A stretch of 64,000 nucleotides of DNA from Pseudomonadota bacterium (GCA_021826225.1 JAKBAV010000002.1:32483-96482); one strand, 5' to 3'; numbered from the stretch's first letter, positions 55,366 through 64,000 are shown. The notes: generated by a model from the letters alone, not told the origin. Translations and numbers: made by a program.

Positions 55366-57036
55366 ATGAGCGATCTGCCCGCCCGGCTCCGCGCCATCAT
55401 GGGGCGGCGCCACGTCCTCACCGGCCGCGCCACGGCGCGGTTTTGCACCGGCTTTCGCTTCGGCCAGGGCCCGGTGCTCGCGGTCGCCCGCCCCGGCACG
55501 CTCATCGAGCAATGGCGCGCCCTCCAGGCCTGCCACGCGGCGGGTGCGGCCATCATCATGCAGGGCGCCAATACCGGCCTCACCGGCGGCTCCACGCCGG
55601 ATGGCGATGCCTATGGCCGCCCCGTCGTCATCATCAACACCATGCGCATCAAGGCCATCCACGTCCTGCCCGGCGCGGCGCAGGTGGTATGCCTGCCCGG
55701 CGCCACTTTATACGCGCTGGAAAAAACCCTTCGCCCGCTGGGGCGCGAGCCGCATTCGGTCATCGGCTCCTCCTGCCTGGGCGCCTCCGTAGCCGGCGGC
55801 ATCTGCAATAACTCAGGCGGCGCCCTCATCCGCCGCGGCCCCGCCTTCACCCAGCTCGCGCTTTATGCCCGCATCGATGAACGCAACGAGATCGAGCTCA
55901 TCAACCATCTCGGCCTGCGCCTCGGCGCCACGCCGGAAGCCATGCTCGCCCGCCTCGAAGCCGGCGATTTCGCCGCGCATGAAATCGACCACCCCGCCGG
56001 CCGCGCCGCCTCGGACCCTGATTACGCCACCCATATCCGCGACATCTCAGCCCGCAGCCCGGCCCGCTTCAATGCCGACCCGCGCCGCCTGTTCGAGGCC
56101 TCGGGCAGCGCCGGGAAAATCGCTTTGTTCGCCGTCCGGCTCGATACTTTCGCCATGGATACGGACGCCGCCACCTTCTACATCGGCAGCGGCAACCCCG
56201 CCGCCCTCACGCATCTGCGCCGCCACATGCTACGGAATTTCAAAACCCTGCCGGTCGCGGCGGAATATATCCACCGCGATGCCTTCGACATCGCCGCCAC
56301 CTACGGCAAGGACATGTTCCTCGCCATCGAGAAGCTCGGCACCGGCCGCCTGCCCGCGCTGTTCGCCCTCAAGGCCCGCTTCGACAGAATGCCCTTCCTG
56401 CCACGCGATTTTTCAGACCGTCTGATGCAGGCCGCGGCAAAACTATTTCCGCAGCATCTGCCCGGCCGCATGCGCGCATACCGCGACCGTTTCGAGCATC
56501 ACCTGCTGTTGAAAATGCCGCGTGAGGGCAGCGCCGAGGCCCGCGACTGGCTCACGCGGCAGTTCCGCGACGAGAGCAGCGATTTTTTCGAATGCACGCC
56601 AGATGAGGCGGCCAAGGCCTTCCTCCACCGTTTCGCGGTGGCCGGTGCCGCGGTGCGCTACCGCGCCATGCATCGCGACAAGGTGGCGGATATCGTGGCG
56701 CTCGATATCGCCCTGCGCCGCGATGATACCGAATGGCGGGAGCAACTGCCGGCGGACATCGCGATGGCGATGCCGGTGAAGCTCTATTACGGGCATTTTT
56801 TCTGCCACGTCTTCCACCAGGACTATATCGTGGCCAAAGGCCACGACCCCGTGGCGCTCGAACACCGCCTATGGGCACTGCTCGACGCGCGCGGCGCCGA
56901 ATATCCGGCCGAACATAATGTCGGGCATCTCTACCAGGCCAAACCGGCGCTGGCGGCACATTACCGCGCCCTCGACCCCTGCAACTGCTTCAATCCCGGC
57001 ATCGGCCAGACATCCAAGCTGGCCTGCTGGGATTAG
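55366..57036 (+). CDS. dld: D-lactate dehydrogenase, FAD-binding (quinone-dependent type)
   Basis: A 556-residue peripheral membrane flavoenzyme that oxidises D-lactate to pyruvate and feeds quinone. The FAD domain shows AAIIMQGANTGLTGGSTPDGD and LGASVAGGICNNSGGALIRRGPA; the C-terminal membrane-type domain has FFCHVFHQDYIVAKGHDP and CNCFNPGIGQTSK. The gene starts 2 bp after the acyl-CoA dehydrogenase stop, so it lies in the fatty-acid operon, an unexpected partner. Family and length support Dld, not the soluble GlcD type. The start ATG 55366 overlaps no other gene. Confidence 0.9.
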   Translation: MSDLPARLRAIMGRRHVLTGRATARFCTGFRFGQGPVLAVARPGTLIEQWRALQACHAAGAAIIMQGANTGLTGGSTPDGDAYGRPVVIINTMRIKAIHVLPGAAQVVCLPGATLYALEKTLRPLGREPHSVIGSSCLGASVAGGICNNSGGALIRRGPAFTQLALYARIDERNEIELINHLGLRLGATPEAMLARLEAGDFAAHEIDHPAGRAASDPDYATHIRDISARSPARFNADPRRLFEASGSAGKIALFAVRLDTFAMDTDAATFYIGSGNPAALTHLRRHMLRNFKTLPVAAEYIHRDAFDIAATYGKDMFLAIEKLGTGRLPALFALKARFDRMPFLPRDFSDRLMQAAAKLFPQHLPGRMRAYRDRFEHHLLLKMPREGSAEARDWLTRQFRDESSDFFECTPDEAAKAFLHRFAVAGAAVRYRAMHRDKVADIVALDIALRRDDTEWREQLPADIAMAMPVKLYYGHFFCHVFHQDYIVAKGHDPVALEHRLWALLDARGAEYPAEHNVGHLYQAKPALAAHYRALDPCNCFNPGIGQTSKLACWD

Positions 57037-57044
57037 AGACTGTT

Positions 57045-57362
57045 TCAGTCCTCCGGCGCGATCTTCGCCTTCAACCCGTCCAGCTTGTCGGTCAGCTTGA
57101 TCTGGCAGGACAGCCGCGAGGTCTCGTTGCGGTAGGAGGAGCTGTCCAGCAGCTCGTTCTCGTCACTGCTCATCGCCGGCAGCAGCGGCAGGAATTCCGG
57201 GTCGATATACACATGGCAGGTGGCGCAGGAGCAGCAGCCGCCGCACAGAGCCAGCAATTCGTCATAGCCACCATCGCGCAGCGCCTCCATCAGGCTGATG
57301 CCCGCTTTCACGGTCAGCGGGGCGGTCTCACCTTCACGGGTGGTTACGATGATCTCTGGCAT
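57045..57362 (-). CDS. [2Fe-2S] ferredoxin
   Basis: A 105-residue plant/vertebrate-type ferredoxin. The cluster ligands are the Cys of [14 protein letters not shown] (CX5CX2C pattern) and the later Cys in SRLSCQIKL. This pattern is that of Adx/putidaredoxin-like electron carriers that serve P450s and Rieske enzymes. ATG 57362 with GGAG 10 bp upstream is preferred; an in-frame start at 57404 adds a basic, unconserved leader. It is the only ferredoxin in the window, so it could be the redox partner of the P450s (inference). It is divergent from the E2-core gene. Confidence 0.92.
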   Translation of the reverse strand: MPEIIVTTREGETAPLTVKAGISLMEALRDGGYDELLALCGGCCSCATCHVYIDPEFLPLLPAMSSDENELLDSSSYRNETSRLSCQIKLTDKLDGLKAKIAPED

Positions 57363-57562
57363 GGCGGCACGTCTCCTTGGGGGTCTCGATATTGATCTGG
57401 TCATGCCGCTCTAGCCGAGCGTCACGCGGCGGGCAATTCCCCCTCCCCGCCGGGAACCCGCCATCCGCCCCCGCCCGGCACCCGGGCTTGTTTCAGCGCC
57501 CCGGCGATGACATCCTGCCCCCGCTGCGCCTGCTTGACCCCGCCGAAGGGTCAGGCAAAGCC

Positions 57563-57593
57563 ACGACACGACGACACGACGACACGACGACAC
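57563..57593 (+). repeat. 8-bp tandem repeat ACGACACG, about 3.9 copies
   Basis: Four near-perfect units of ACGACACG between the divergent ferredoxin and the E2-core gene, ending 22 bp before the GTG start and 11 bp before its ribosome-binding site. Being 8 bp long, copy-number change would shift spacing of the promoter or leader. Function is unknown. Confidence 0.85.
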
Positions 57594-57615
57594 AAAGCCT
57601 GGCTGGAGAAAGAAT

Positions 57616-58326
57616 GTGAGCACCGAGAACACCCAAGAGGCCTATTTCGCGCAATTCGGCGAGATCGAGACGGTCAAACGCACCCGCTTCCAGAAGATCG
57701 TGGCCAAAACCATGGTCAATAATGCCAGCACCATCCCCCATGTCACCCATCAGGACGATGCCGACGTCACTGGGCTCGAAGCCTACCGCAAGACCATGAC
57801 GGTGAAAGCCTCGCCGCTGATCTTCCTCATCAAGGCCGTGGTCGAGGCGCTGAAAGCCTACCCGCAATTCAACGCCTCCCTCACCCCGGATGGGGAGACC
57901 CTGGTGCTGAAAAAATTCTGCCATATCGGCATCGCGGTGGACGGCCCGCTCGGCCTGCTCGTCCCCGTGCTGCGCGATGCCGACAGCAAGGACATTCCCA
58001 CGCTCGCGGCGGAGCTGAAGGAGGTCTCTGCCCTGGCCCGCTCCAAAGGCCTGCCCATGGACCGGATGCAGGGCGGCTGCTTCTCCATCTCCTCGCTCGG
58101 CGGCATTGGCGGCACCTATTTCACCCCCATCATCAACGCCCCCGAAGTCGCCATACTCGGCGTCACCGGCATCCAGACCAAGCCGGTCTGGAACGGCCAT
58201 GAATTCGCCCCGCGCCAGATGCTGCCGCTCTCCCTCAGCTACGACCACCGCGTCATCAACGGCGCCGACGCCGCCCGCTTCGTACGCAAAATCGCGGCGG
58301 CGCTGACGCAGTGGGATCAGGCATAG
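57616..58326 (+). CDS. 2-oxoacid dehydrogenase E2-type acyltransferase core without lipoyl domain
   Basis: A 236-residue protein that matches only the catalytic core of dihydrolipoamide acyltransferases. It opens MSTENTQEAYFAQFGEIETVKRTR, then has a substrate-channel stretch and the active site SYDHRVINGADAARF with catalytic His and Asp. Full E2 proteins are about 400 residues with a lipoyl domain and an E1/E3-binding domain; both are missing. No E1, E3 or lipoyl gene is adjacent. GTG 57616 has GGAG 7 bp upstream. It could work with a lipoyl carrier encoded elsewhere or have a new acyl-transfer role. Confidence 0.88.
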   Translation: MSTENTQEAYFAQFGEIETVKRTRFQKIVAKTMVNNASTIPHVTHQDDADVTGLEAYRKTMTVKASPLIFLIKAVVEALKAYPQFNASLTPDGETLVLKKFCHIGIAVDGPLGLLVPVLRDADSKDIPTLAAELKEVSALARSKGLPMDRMQGGCFSISSLGGIGGTYFTPIINAPEVAILGVTGIQTKPVWNGHEFAPRQMLPLSLSYDHRVINGADAARFVRKIAAALTQWDQA

Positions 58327-58347
58327 TCTCGCATGGGGGGCTCGCAC

Positions 58348-58368
58348 GGCGGCGCTGAAAGCACCGCC
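58348..58368. terminator. Imperfect stem-loop in convergent gap
   Basis: GGCGG-C-GCT pairs with AGC-A-CCGCC with one internal mismatch around GAA. It lies 21 bp after the E2-core stop and ahead of the convergent DUF1330 gene. No T-run. Confidence 0.3.
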
Positions 58369-58380
58369 GCCTCGTCCCAC

Positions 58381-58689
58381 CTACCGCTGATCGGGGCGCA
58401 GCTTGTTCTCGAATGTCCAGATGGTCGTGCTGGCGCCATTGAGGCGCTGTTTCTTCCACGGCGCATAGGCCGGATCGGCCAGGAAGTCGTGAATCGCCTG
58501 CTCGGTCGGGAAGGTGAACAGAATCATGGTCTTGGGCACCGGCGCCTCGCCTTCCACCACGCTCACCGGCCCGGATGACGCAATGCGCTTGCCGCCATAA
58601 ACCTCATATATATCCGGCACCGCCGCCATATAATCCTTCACCCAGGACGGGTCGTGCACATCTAGTGTTACCACCATGTAAGCGGTCAT
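58381..58689 (-). CDS. DUF1330 family protein
   Basis: A 102-residue small dimeric-barrel-type protein. It has DVHDPSWVKDYMAAVPDIYEVYGGKRIASSGPV and a later MILFTFPTEQAIHDFLADPAYAPWK, as in DUF1330. AGGAG lies about 7 bp before ATG 58689; the in-frame extension to 58836 has no ribosome site. Role unknown. Confidence 0.85.
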   Translation of the reverse strand: MTAYMVVTLDVHDPSWVKDYMAAVPDIYEVYGGKRIASSGPVSVVEGEAPVPKTMILFTFPTEQAIHDFLADPAYAPWKKQRLNGASTTIWTFENKLRPDQR

Positions 58690-58878
58690 GCTGAACTCCT
58701 CTTGCCCCTGAACCATATGCCCGGCGGTTCGCAACCGCCGCTTCGCGTTCATAACCGGATGCCGGCACAAGGCAACATGTCCGAACAAATCCGGGGGCAT
58801 TTTCAACTCCCGCCACGCCCTTTCCCGAAACATCAAAAAATGCTCTGTTGCCGATCAGCAACCAGCGGAGCCTGTAAA

Positions 58879-59643
58879 ATGCAGCACACCATCACCGGCA
58901 CCACCATGCCCGTCCTGCAAATCGGCCTGGCACCGGGCGAGACCATCATCGCCGAACCCGGAGAGTTCGCCTGGATGACCGAGAGCATCACGCTCAACAC
59001 CACCACGCAGACCGCCGGCGCGCGCGGCTTGTTCGGCGCCATCGGCCGGGCTTTATCCGGAGGCGGCCTGTTTATGACCGAGTATACCGCGCAGGGCAGC
59101 CCCGGCCTCATCTCCTTCGCCGCCAAAGTGCCCGGCTCCATCCATCAGCTCGATGTCCCGGCGGGGCACAGCTACATGATCCACAAGCACGGCTTTCTTT
59201 GCGCCACACCCGGCGTGCAGCTCTCCACCGGCTTCCAGCGCCAGCTCGGTGCCGGCATATTCGGCGGCAATGGCTTTCTGCTCCAGCGCCTCCAGGGCCC
59301 CTGCACGGCTTTCGTGGAACTGGGCGGCGAGAGCGTGATGTATGATCTGCGCCCCGGTGAAACCCTGCGCGTGCATCCCGGCCATATCGGCATGTTCCAG
59401 GAGACCGTGAGTTTCGATATCGTGATGCTGCGCGGCATCAAGAACATGTTTTTCGGTGGCGACGGGCTCTATGTCGCCCGCCTCACCGGCCCCGGCAAGG
59501 TCTGGCTGCAAAGCATGACCGTGCCCAACCTCGCCCACGCCCTCGCCCCCTATCTCAGCGGCGAGACCGTACAGGCCAGCCCCACCCAGATCGGCGGGGC
59601 AGCCGTCGCCGGCTCCATCCTCGGCGATATTTTCCGAAGCTGA
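58879..59643 (+). CDS. AIM24/TIGR00266-family protein
   Basis: A 254-residue beta-rich protein of the AIM24 family: VLQIGLAPGETIIAEPGEFAWM, a Gly-rich segment GLFGAIGRALSGGGLFMTEY, and LRVHPGHIGMFQETVSFDIV. Bacterial members are of unknown function. ATG 58879 follows CGGAG; the long frame to 58702 has no support. It is divergent from DUF1330. Confidence 0.88.
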   Translation: MQHTITGTTMPVLQIGLAPGETIIAEPGEFAWMTESITLNTTTQTAGARGLFGAIGRALSGGGLFMTEYTAQGSPGLISFAAKVPGSIHQLDVPAGHSYMIHKHGFLCATPGVQLSTGFQRQLGAGIFGGNGFLLQRLQGPCTAFVELGGESVMYDLRPGETLRVHPGHIGMFQETVSFDIVMLRGIKNMFFGGDGLYVARLTGPGKVWLQSMTVPNLAHALAPYLSGETVQASPTQIGGAAVAGSILGDIFRS

Positions 59644-59700
59644 AGCGTTCGGGTCTGCTTGTAACGGCAGGGGCAACCTGAACCCAAGGAATCGCGCGCC

Positions 59701-60264
59701 GTGCAAGATATGAATATCGCTCCCTTCCAGCCATTGGAGACGGACAGGCTGCGTTTACGCTGCGTCGTCGCGGATGATGCCCCTGCGCTGACCAGGTTGA
59801 TTACCCCGGCGGTGAGCCGTTGGGTGGCTTCCTGGCCCGTCCCGCTCACCCCGGAAATAGCGCTCACACGCATCATGACGGCCCTAAAGCTTGCCTTCGC
59901 GGGAGATCTCTTGCCCGTCGCAATCATCGAAAAAGAAAGCGCTGAACTGATTGGATGGACCGAGATCTACCGGGATGCCAAGGCCCGGGAACGCGGCTCG
60001 CTCGGCTACTGGCTGGGCGAAAAATATCATGGGAAAGGCTACATGAAGGAGCTTGCGCCTGTTGTAGTGGTGGCTGGCTTTGCGCTGCTGAACCTGACCG
60101 TGATCGAGGCCGGAGCCCAACCTGGCAACACGGCATCATTCGCCGTCATGCGCGCCCTTGGCATGAAACGGGTCCGGGAAGAGATGGTCTATGCCCCAGC
60201 CCGGAAACGAGATGAGCTTTGCTATTTTTACGAGATATATCGTCCAACAGCTCAGACCATATGA
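59701..60264 (+). CDS. GNAT-family N-acetyltransferase
   Basis: A 187-residue acetyltransferase of the RimJ/RimL-type GNAT group. It shows ETDRLRLRCVVADDAPALTRL near the N-terminus, GSLGYWLGEKYHGKGYMKE (acetyl-CoA loop) and GAQPGNTASFAVMRALGMKRV. The start codon is uncertain: GTG 59701 or ATG 59710, neither with a close ribosome site. Substrate unknown. Confidence 0.88.
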   Translation: MQDMNIAPFQPLETDRLRLRCVVADDAPALTRLITPAVSRWVASWPVPLTPEIALTRIMTALKLAFAGDLLPVAIIEKESAELIGWTEIYRDAKARERGSLGYWLGEKYHGKGYMKELAPVVVVAGFALLNLTVIEAGAQPGNTASFAVMRALGMKRVREEMVYAPARKRDELCYFYEIYRPTAQTI

Positions 60265-60271
60265 TGTCCGG

Positions 60272-61165
60272 CTAAATTTCCAGGCTTGGTTGCGCCCGCA
60301 GGCTGAACGGCGGCGGGGCGGCGAGAAAATGCTCCTCCCCCACCCGCAGCAGCGCCAGGGTGACGATGCCCGCGGCAAACAGCGCGCCCGCCACAGCCCC
60401 GCCTTGCGCCATCGTTTCCGCGGCTTCTTCCTGGCTCATCGTCCGCGGCGGATACACGCCCAACCCGTCCAGCAAGCTCTCAGGCACGAGCGTGGTGGCC
60501 GGCACCGTTTCGGCGCCATCAGCCGGCACCATCGGCGCGGCAATCGCGCCGAGCGCCGCCTCGGCCATCGCCGATGACGGCGCGGCGATGTGTATCCGGT
60601 CCACGCAGCCCAGCGCATAAGCATCGAAACACCATCCCGCGGCCGCCACTCCGCGCGTCCGCGCGGTCGAGGTGATCGGCACTTTGGACGCGTAGCGCGG
60701 GTAATCCGGCCAATCGAACGCGCTCGGCGTGATGGTCTGGCCCTCGGCGAGGTGAACCGCCACCGCACCCAGATTATTGGCAAAAGCCCGGTCCAGCGCG
60801 CCCGCCTGCGCCATCGCGGCCAGCATCTCATCGGCCATCGCCCCGCGTAAGGCCGTTACCGGCGCCAGCGCCCCCGGCACGGCGGCGCAGGCCGCCACCG
60901 CGCGCCGCGCCGCCGGCCCGTAAGGCGTCAGCCCCGCCTGCAGAAGTGGCACATCATCGGCCAGTTCGATCACCAGGGCGCGCGCCCGCTCTATCCCCGC
61001 ATCATAGGCGCGGCCGATCTCGCTTGGCCGGCCGAAAGCCTGAATGATCACGTTGACCGGCCCGTTTTTCAGATGCAGCCGCTTGCCATCCGGCAGCCAG
61101 GCCACATGCAACCGCCTCACGCCGCGCCGCCAGAGCAGGCGCCCAGGCCCAGCCCCTGCGGGCAC
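60272..61165 (-). CDS. UPF0280/ApbE-like family protein
   Basis: About 297 residues of the UPF0280 family, which shares the ApbE flavin-transfer fold. It has HLKNGPVNVIIQAFG, a long helix with PLLQAGLTPYGPAARRAV, LRGAMADEMLAAM, FANNLGAVAVHLAEGQ and the internal duplication-like second half. The start is unclear: GTG at 61165 is the longest. It ends convergently with the GNAT gene (7-bp gap). The role is unknown. Confidence 0.8.
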   Translation of the reverse strand: MPAGAGPGRLLWRRGVRRLHVAWLPDGKRLHLKNGPVNVIIQAFGRPSEIGRAYDAGIERARALVIELADDVPLLQAGLTPYGPAARRAVAACAAVPGALAPVTALRGAMADEMLAAMAQAGALDRAFANNLGAVAVHLAEGQTITPSAFDWPDYPRYASKVPITSTARTRGVAAAGWCFDAYALGCVDRIHIAAPSSAMAEAALGAIAAPMVPADGAETVPATTLVPESLLDGLGVYPPRTMSQEEAAETMAQGGAVAGALFAAGIVTLALLRVGEEHFLAAPPPFSLRAQPSLEI

Positions 61166-61278
61166 CGCCGACCAGCCGCAAACTGCCTGTAATCCATGGG
61201 GTTATGCATAGAGCCCGGCCGCATAACCGGCAAGCACCGGATGCATTACACCTCCCCCTCCCGCCGCCACACAGCCGC

Positions 61279-62327
61279 ATGTCCGCCGCATCGCCCAAAC
61301 AGGGATTTCCGCTCATCCAGGCGCTGCGGGCCGGCGCCGCTTTGGCCGTGGCATTCATCCATATCGTGCATGACGCGCTGCAGCTCAGCCCGGGCAACGC
61401 AACGCTGGCAGCCCTCACAACGCCATGCCCTGGGCCGCCGGGGTGGATATTTTTTTCGTCATCTCGGGCTTCGTCATCGTCTATTCATCGCGCGGCTTGT
61501 TCACCCGCCCGGACGCCTCCCGCCTGTTCCTGGCGCGGCGCCTGGCGCGCATCGTGCCGCTCTACTGGTTCACCACAACCCTGTTCCTGGTTAATTTCCT
61601 GCTCCTGCCTGGCGCCATCCACGGCACTGTGGGTGGCTTGGGCTATATCCTCAAATCCTACGCCTTCATCCCCGCCGCGCGGCCGGAGGGCCTGGTCCAA
61701 CCCGCCCTCGGCCTCGGCTGGACGCTGAACTATGAGATGTTCTTCTACGCCGTCTTCACGCCGTTCCAGTTTCTGCGGCAGCACCGGGCGGTCATCTACG
61801 CCACCACCAGCCTCACGCTCTTCGTGCTGGCGGGCGCCCTCATCGGCTTTCCCGGCACCGCGCTGCCATTCTGGTCGAACCCGATCATCCTGGAATTCTG
61901 CGCCGGTATGGGGCTCGCCTTTCTCCCGGGCCGCCTCGCTTTGCCCTGGGCACCGCGCGCCCTGCTCGCCATAGCCGCCCTCGCCGCACTGCATGTGCAC
62001 ACCCAGGAAGGCCCCGAACGGTTCTACGCCTGGGGCCTCCCCGCCGTGATGCTGATTCTGGCCGCCAGCACCGGCAAGCCGGTCACGCGCCTGCCGGCAT
62101 TGGAGCTATGGCTGGTCCGCCTCGGCGATGCCTCCTACGCTCTGTACCTCATCCACCCTTTCGTGATGCGCGCCGTCTCGCTCATCTGGCATCACCTGCA
62201 TGCGAGCGCGCTGGCCTATGCCGGGCTCTGCCTGGTACTGTCCCAGATCACCGCTTTGGCCGTCCATAAATACGGCGAGCGCCCGGCCACGCGGTGGCTC
62301 CGTACCCGGCTCGAACCGTCCCGATAG
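61279..62327 (+). pseudogene. Acyltransferase-3-family membrane protein, frameshifted near 61420
   Basis: Sugar/cell-surface O-acyltransferase-like. The N-terminal part, in one frame from ATG 61279, reads FPLIQALRAGAALAVAFIHIVHDAL, the usual first helix with its His. Near 61420-61425 the coding frame changes; the other frame continues with MPWAAGVDIFFVISGFVIVYSS and nine or so further helices to 62327. Joining the two needs one extra base, so the gene is either inactivated by a 1-bp deletion or has a sequencing error. ATG 61425 alone would give a 300-residue protein missing the first helix. Confidence 0.65.
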
Positions 62328-62333
62328 GTATTT

Positions 62334-63440
62334 TTACCGAAACCGCATCGGATCTATGGCCGCCATAATCGCTACCGCGGCGCCCGGATCGGCGCCTTTC
62401 ACCATCGCCGTCACCAGGGCGCTGGCGGCCGGCGCCGTCTGAATCCCGTACCCACCCTGGCCGACACACCAGAAGAACCCCGGCGCCGCACTATCCCAGC
62501 CAAAGGCCAGCGAGCGGTCAGGCGTAAAGGTGCGCAACCCCGCCCAGCTATGCTCCACCCGCCGTACCTCGATATCCAGCGCCTGGCTCATACGGTCCAC
62601 GGCGATGGCGATGTCCAGCTCGTCGGGCTGCACGTCATGCGGCACATCCGGCGTCTCATCGCAGGGTGTCACCATCAGCCGGGTCCGCGCCTCGGTGCGG
62701 GCGTACCAGTCATGCCCGGCCGACTGCACCAGCGGCCAATGCTCCACATCCCAGCGTCCCGGATCGATGATCGCGGCGGTCCGCCGGCACGGCACCAGCC
62801 CGATCGGCGCCAGCCCGGCGATCTTCGCCACCTCATCGCCCCAGGCCCCCGCGGCATTGATCACAATCGGCGCGTGAATCACCGCCCCGCCGGACGTCTC
62901 AACCTCCCAAATGCCATTTTTGCGCTCGATCCGCCCGGCGCGGTGGCGCAGGAGCAAAACCCCGCCCGCCGCGCGCGCCCGGCGCAGATAGAACTGGTGC
63001 AGCGCGGCGACATCCATGTCGAACCCGTCCGATTCCAGCCCGGCCCGCACGGCATAGCCATCGCGGATGGCCGGGCAAAGCGCCTTGGCCCGCGCCAGGG
63101 AAATCTCCTCGATACCGAGATCCTGGGCGATCAGCGCCTCCAGCGCCGGGGTCTGCGTGTCCGGCGCCAAATACAGAATCCGGCGCCCGACGGCCAGCGC
63201 ATCCGTGCCGATATCCGCGGGCGGGTTCTGGTAAAAATCATAGGAAAGCCCGGTCAGCACGCGCACATCAGGCGGCCCGTAATTGCGGATCCAGATCGCC
63301 GCCGAGCGCCCCGTGGTATGAAACCCGGCCTGCGCCTCCATCTCCACCAGCGCCACTTTATGCGTCGGCCCGAGCCCGGCGGCCACCGAAGCCCCGACCA
63401 TGCCGGCGCCGATCACCGCCACATCGTAATGCCCGCTCAT
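62334..63440 (-). CDS. FAD-dependent oxidoreductase (DAO/glycine oxidase-like)
   Basis: A 368-residue flavoenzyme. FAD site VIGAGMVGASVAAGLG at about 9-24, GAWGDEVAKIAGLAPI mid-protein, and a C-terminal GYGIQTAPAASALV. The family oxidises D-amino acids, glycine, sarcosine or similar amines. Its ATG overlaps the stop of the alpha/beta hydrolase gene (4 bp), so the two are cotranscribed on the minus strand. Confidence 0.92.
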   Translation of the reverse strand: MSGHYDVAVIGAGMVGASVAAGLGPTHKVALVEMEAQAGFHTTGRSAAIWIRNYGPPDVRVLTGLSYDFYQNPPADIGTDALAVGRRILYLAPDTQTPALEALIAQDLGIEEISLARAKALCPAIRDGYAVRAGLESDGFDMDVAALHQFYLRRARAAGGVLLLRHRAGRIERKNGIWEVETSGGAVIHAPIVINAAGAWGDEVAKIAGLAPIGLVPCRRTAAIIDPGRWDVEHWPLVQSAGHDWYARTEARTRLMVTPCDETPDVPHDVQPDELDIAIAVDRMSQALDIEVRRVEHSWAGLRTFTPDRSLAFGWDSAAPGFFWCVGQGGYGIQTAPAASALVTAMVKGADPGAAVAIMAAIDPMRFR

Positions 63441-64000
63441 GATGGCGGAACCGCCCCCGGCCCCGGCGCCAGCGCGAGGAACTCCTGCAACGCCGCGATC
63501 ACCTCGCGCGGTTTATCCGCATGCAGCCAATGCGCCGCCCCGGCAATGCTCTGCCGCACGGCATCGGGGAACAGCACATCGATCACATGCTCGGCCGCCG
63601 CCGTTACATAGCCGGACTCCGCGCCACGCAGAAACAGCGCCGGGCCGGTAAAGGGGCGCTGCCCCGGCAGAACCGGCCAGTCCAGCAAATCCGGCATCGC
63701 CTCCTGGATTTCGCGCAGACCGACGCGCCAGCGCGGGCTTTCCCCGAGCACCAGATTATTCAGCAGGAACGACCGCATCGGCGCCGCCTTAACGGTTGCC
63801 GCCAGCATCTGGTCCGCCGCACCGCGCGTCAGGCCCGGGCTCAGCTCCATCGCCAGCATCGCCGCGACGTAATCCTGATAATCATGGTCATAGGCGACCG
63901 GCGCTATATCCATCACCACCAGCCGGTCCACCAGTTCCGGCCGCATCAGCGCCAGGGCCATCACCGTCTTGCCGCCCAGCGAGTGCCCCACCAGGCTGGC
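63437..64000 (-). CDS. Alpha/beta-fold hydrolase, C-terminal part (cut by window edge)
   Basis: About 187 residues are visible and the N-terminus lies beyond base 64000. The nucleophile elbow VGHSLGGK carries the catalytic Ser; VVMDIAPVAYDHDYQDY follows, and the late His is in AGAAHWLHADKP. The pattern resembles YbfF-type esterases. It overlaps the DAO-type gene by four bases, so both belong to one operon. Confidence 0.88.
   Translation of the reverse strand, partial: ASLVGHSLGGKTVMALALMRPELVDRLVVMDIAPVAYDHDYQDYVAAMLAMELSPGLTRGAADQMLAATVKAAPMRSFLLNNLVLGESPRWRVGLREIQEAMPDLLDWPVLPGQRPFTGPALFLRGAESGYVTAAAEHVIDVLFPDAVRQSIAGAAHWLHADKPREVIAALQEFLALAPGPGAVPPS

Overview
The window is high-GC DNA packed with genes, with overlapping start/stop codons, and carries no rRNA, tRNA or CRISPR array that I could see. 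Protein types point to an alphaproteobacterium, most likely an Acetobacteraceae relative (Acidocella/Acidiphilium type). That placement rests on overall protein style and is an inference.

Layout. 1-1157: 5' part of an Orn/Lys/Arg decarboxylase, cut by the left edge. 1337-3955: an unusual protein joining a membrane anchor, an ABC-type ATPase and a tyrosine/dual-specificity phosphatase. 4504-7961: an aromatic-acid efflux set (FUSC, DUF1656, HlyD) plus DoxX. 7958-14022 (minus): a dihydrodipicolinate-reductase-like enzyme, an SDR, catalase-peroxidase KatG, a TetR regulator and an enoyl-CoA hydratase. 14213-23591 (plus): a TetR regulator followed by a catabolic run of P450, ABM-like protein, amidohydrolase, VOC protein, small unknown protein, Rieske oxygenase, PhyH-type dioxygenase, SDR, second P450 and CMD-family protein. 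A divergent acyl-CoA synthetase and second amidohydrolase close it (to 26545). 26964-33783: outer-membrane DUF1302 protein, DUF1329 protein, YCF48-like protein and MMPL/RND transporter, a set that commonly accompanies catabolism of hydrophobic substrates. 33853-38461 (minus): TonB receptor, YfiR-like protein and chemotaxis receptor. 38667-46739: a second accessory block with SDR, DUF1214, MFS, TPP enzyme, NTF2-like protein and a second Rieske oxygenase. 47118-57036: Crp-type regulator, DUF2147, then a fatty-acid module (FadL, MerR, thiolase, bifunctional HAD/ECH, acyl-CoA dehydrogenase) ending in a D-lactate dehydrogenase. 57045-64000: ferredoxin, a lipoyl-less E2 core, DUF1330, AIM24, GNAT, UPF0280, a frameshifted acyltransferase, a DAO-type oxidoreductase and an edge-cut alpha/beta hydrolase.

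The most striking signal is a shared inverted repeat, RGAACR-N11-YGTTCT. It occurs at 14104, 14939, 16667 (one mismatch) and 25278, each time in a promoter gap of the 14-26 kb catabolic region. It suggests that the enoyl-CoA hydratase, the TetR gene, the P450-Rieske-PhyH-P450 run, the CoA ligase and both amidohydrolases form one regulon for an uncharacterised pathway, probably degrading a hydrophobic (terpenoid-, steroid- or aromatic-like) compound that the neighbouring MMPL/DUF1302 system may bring in.
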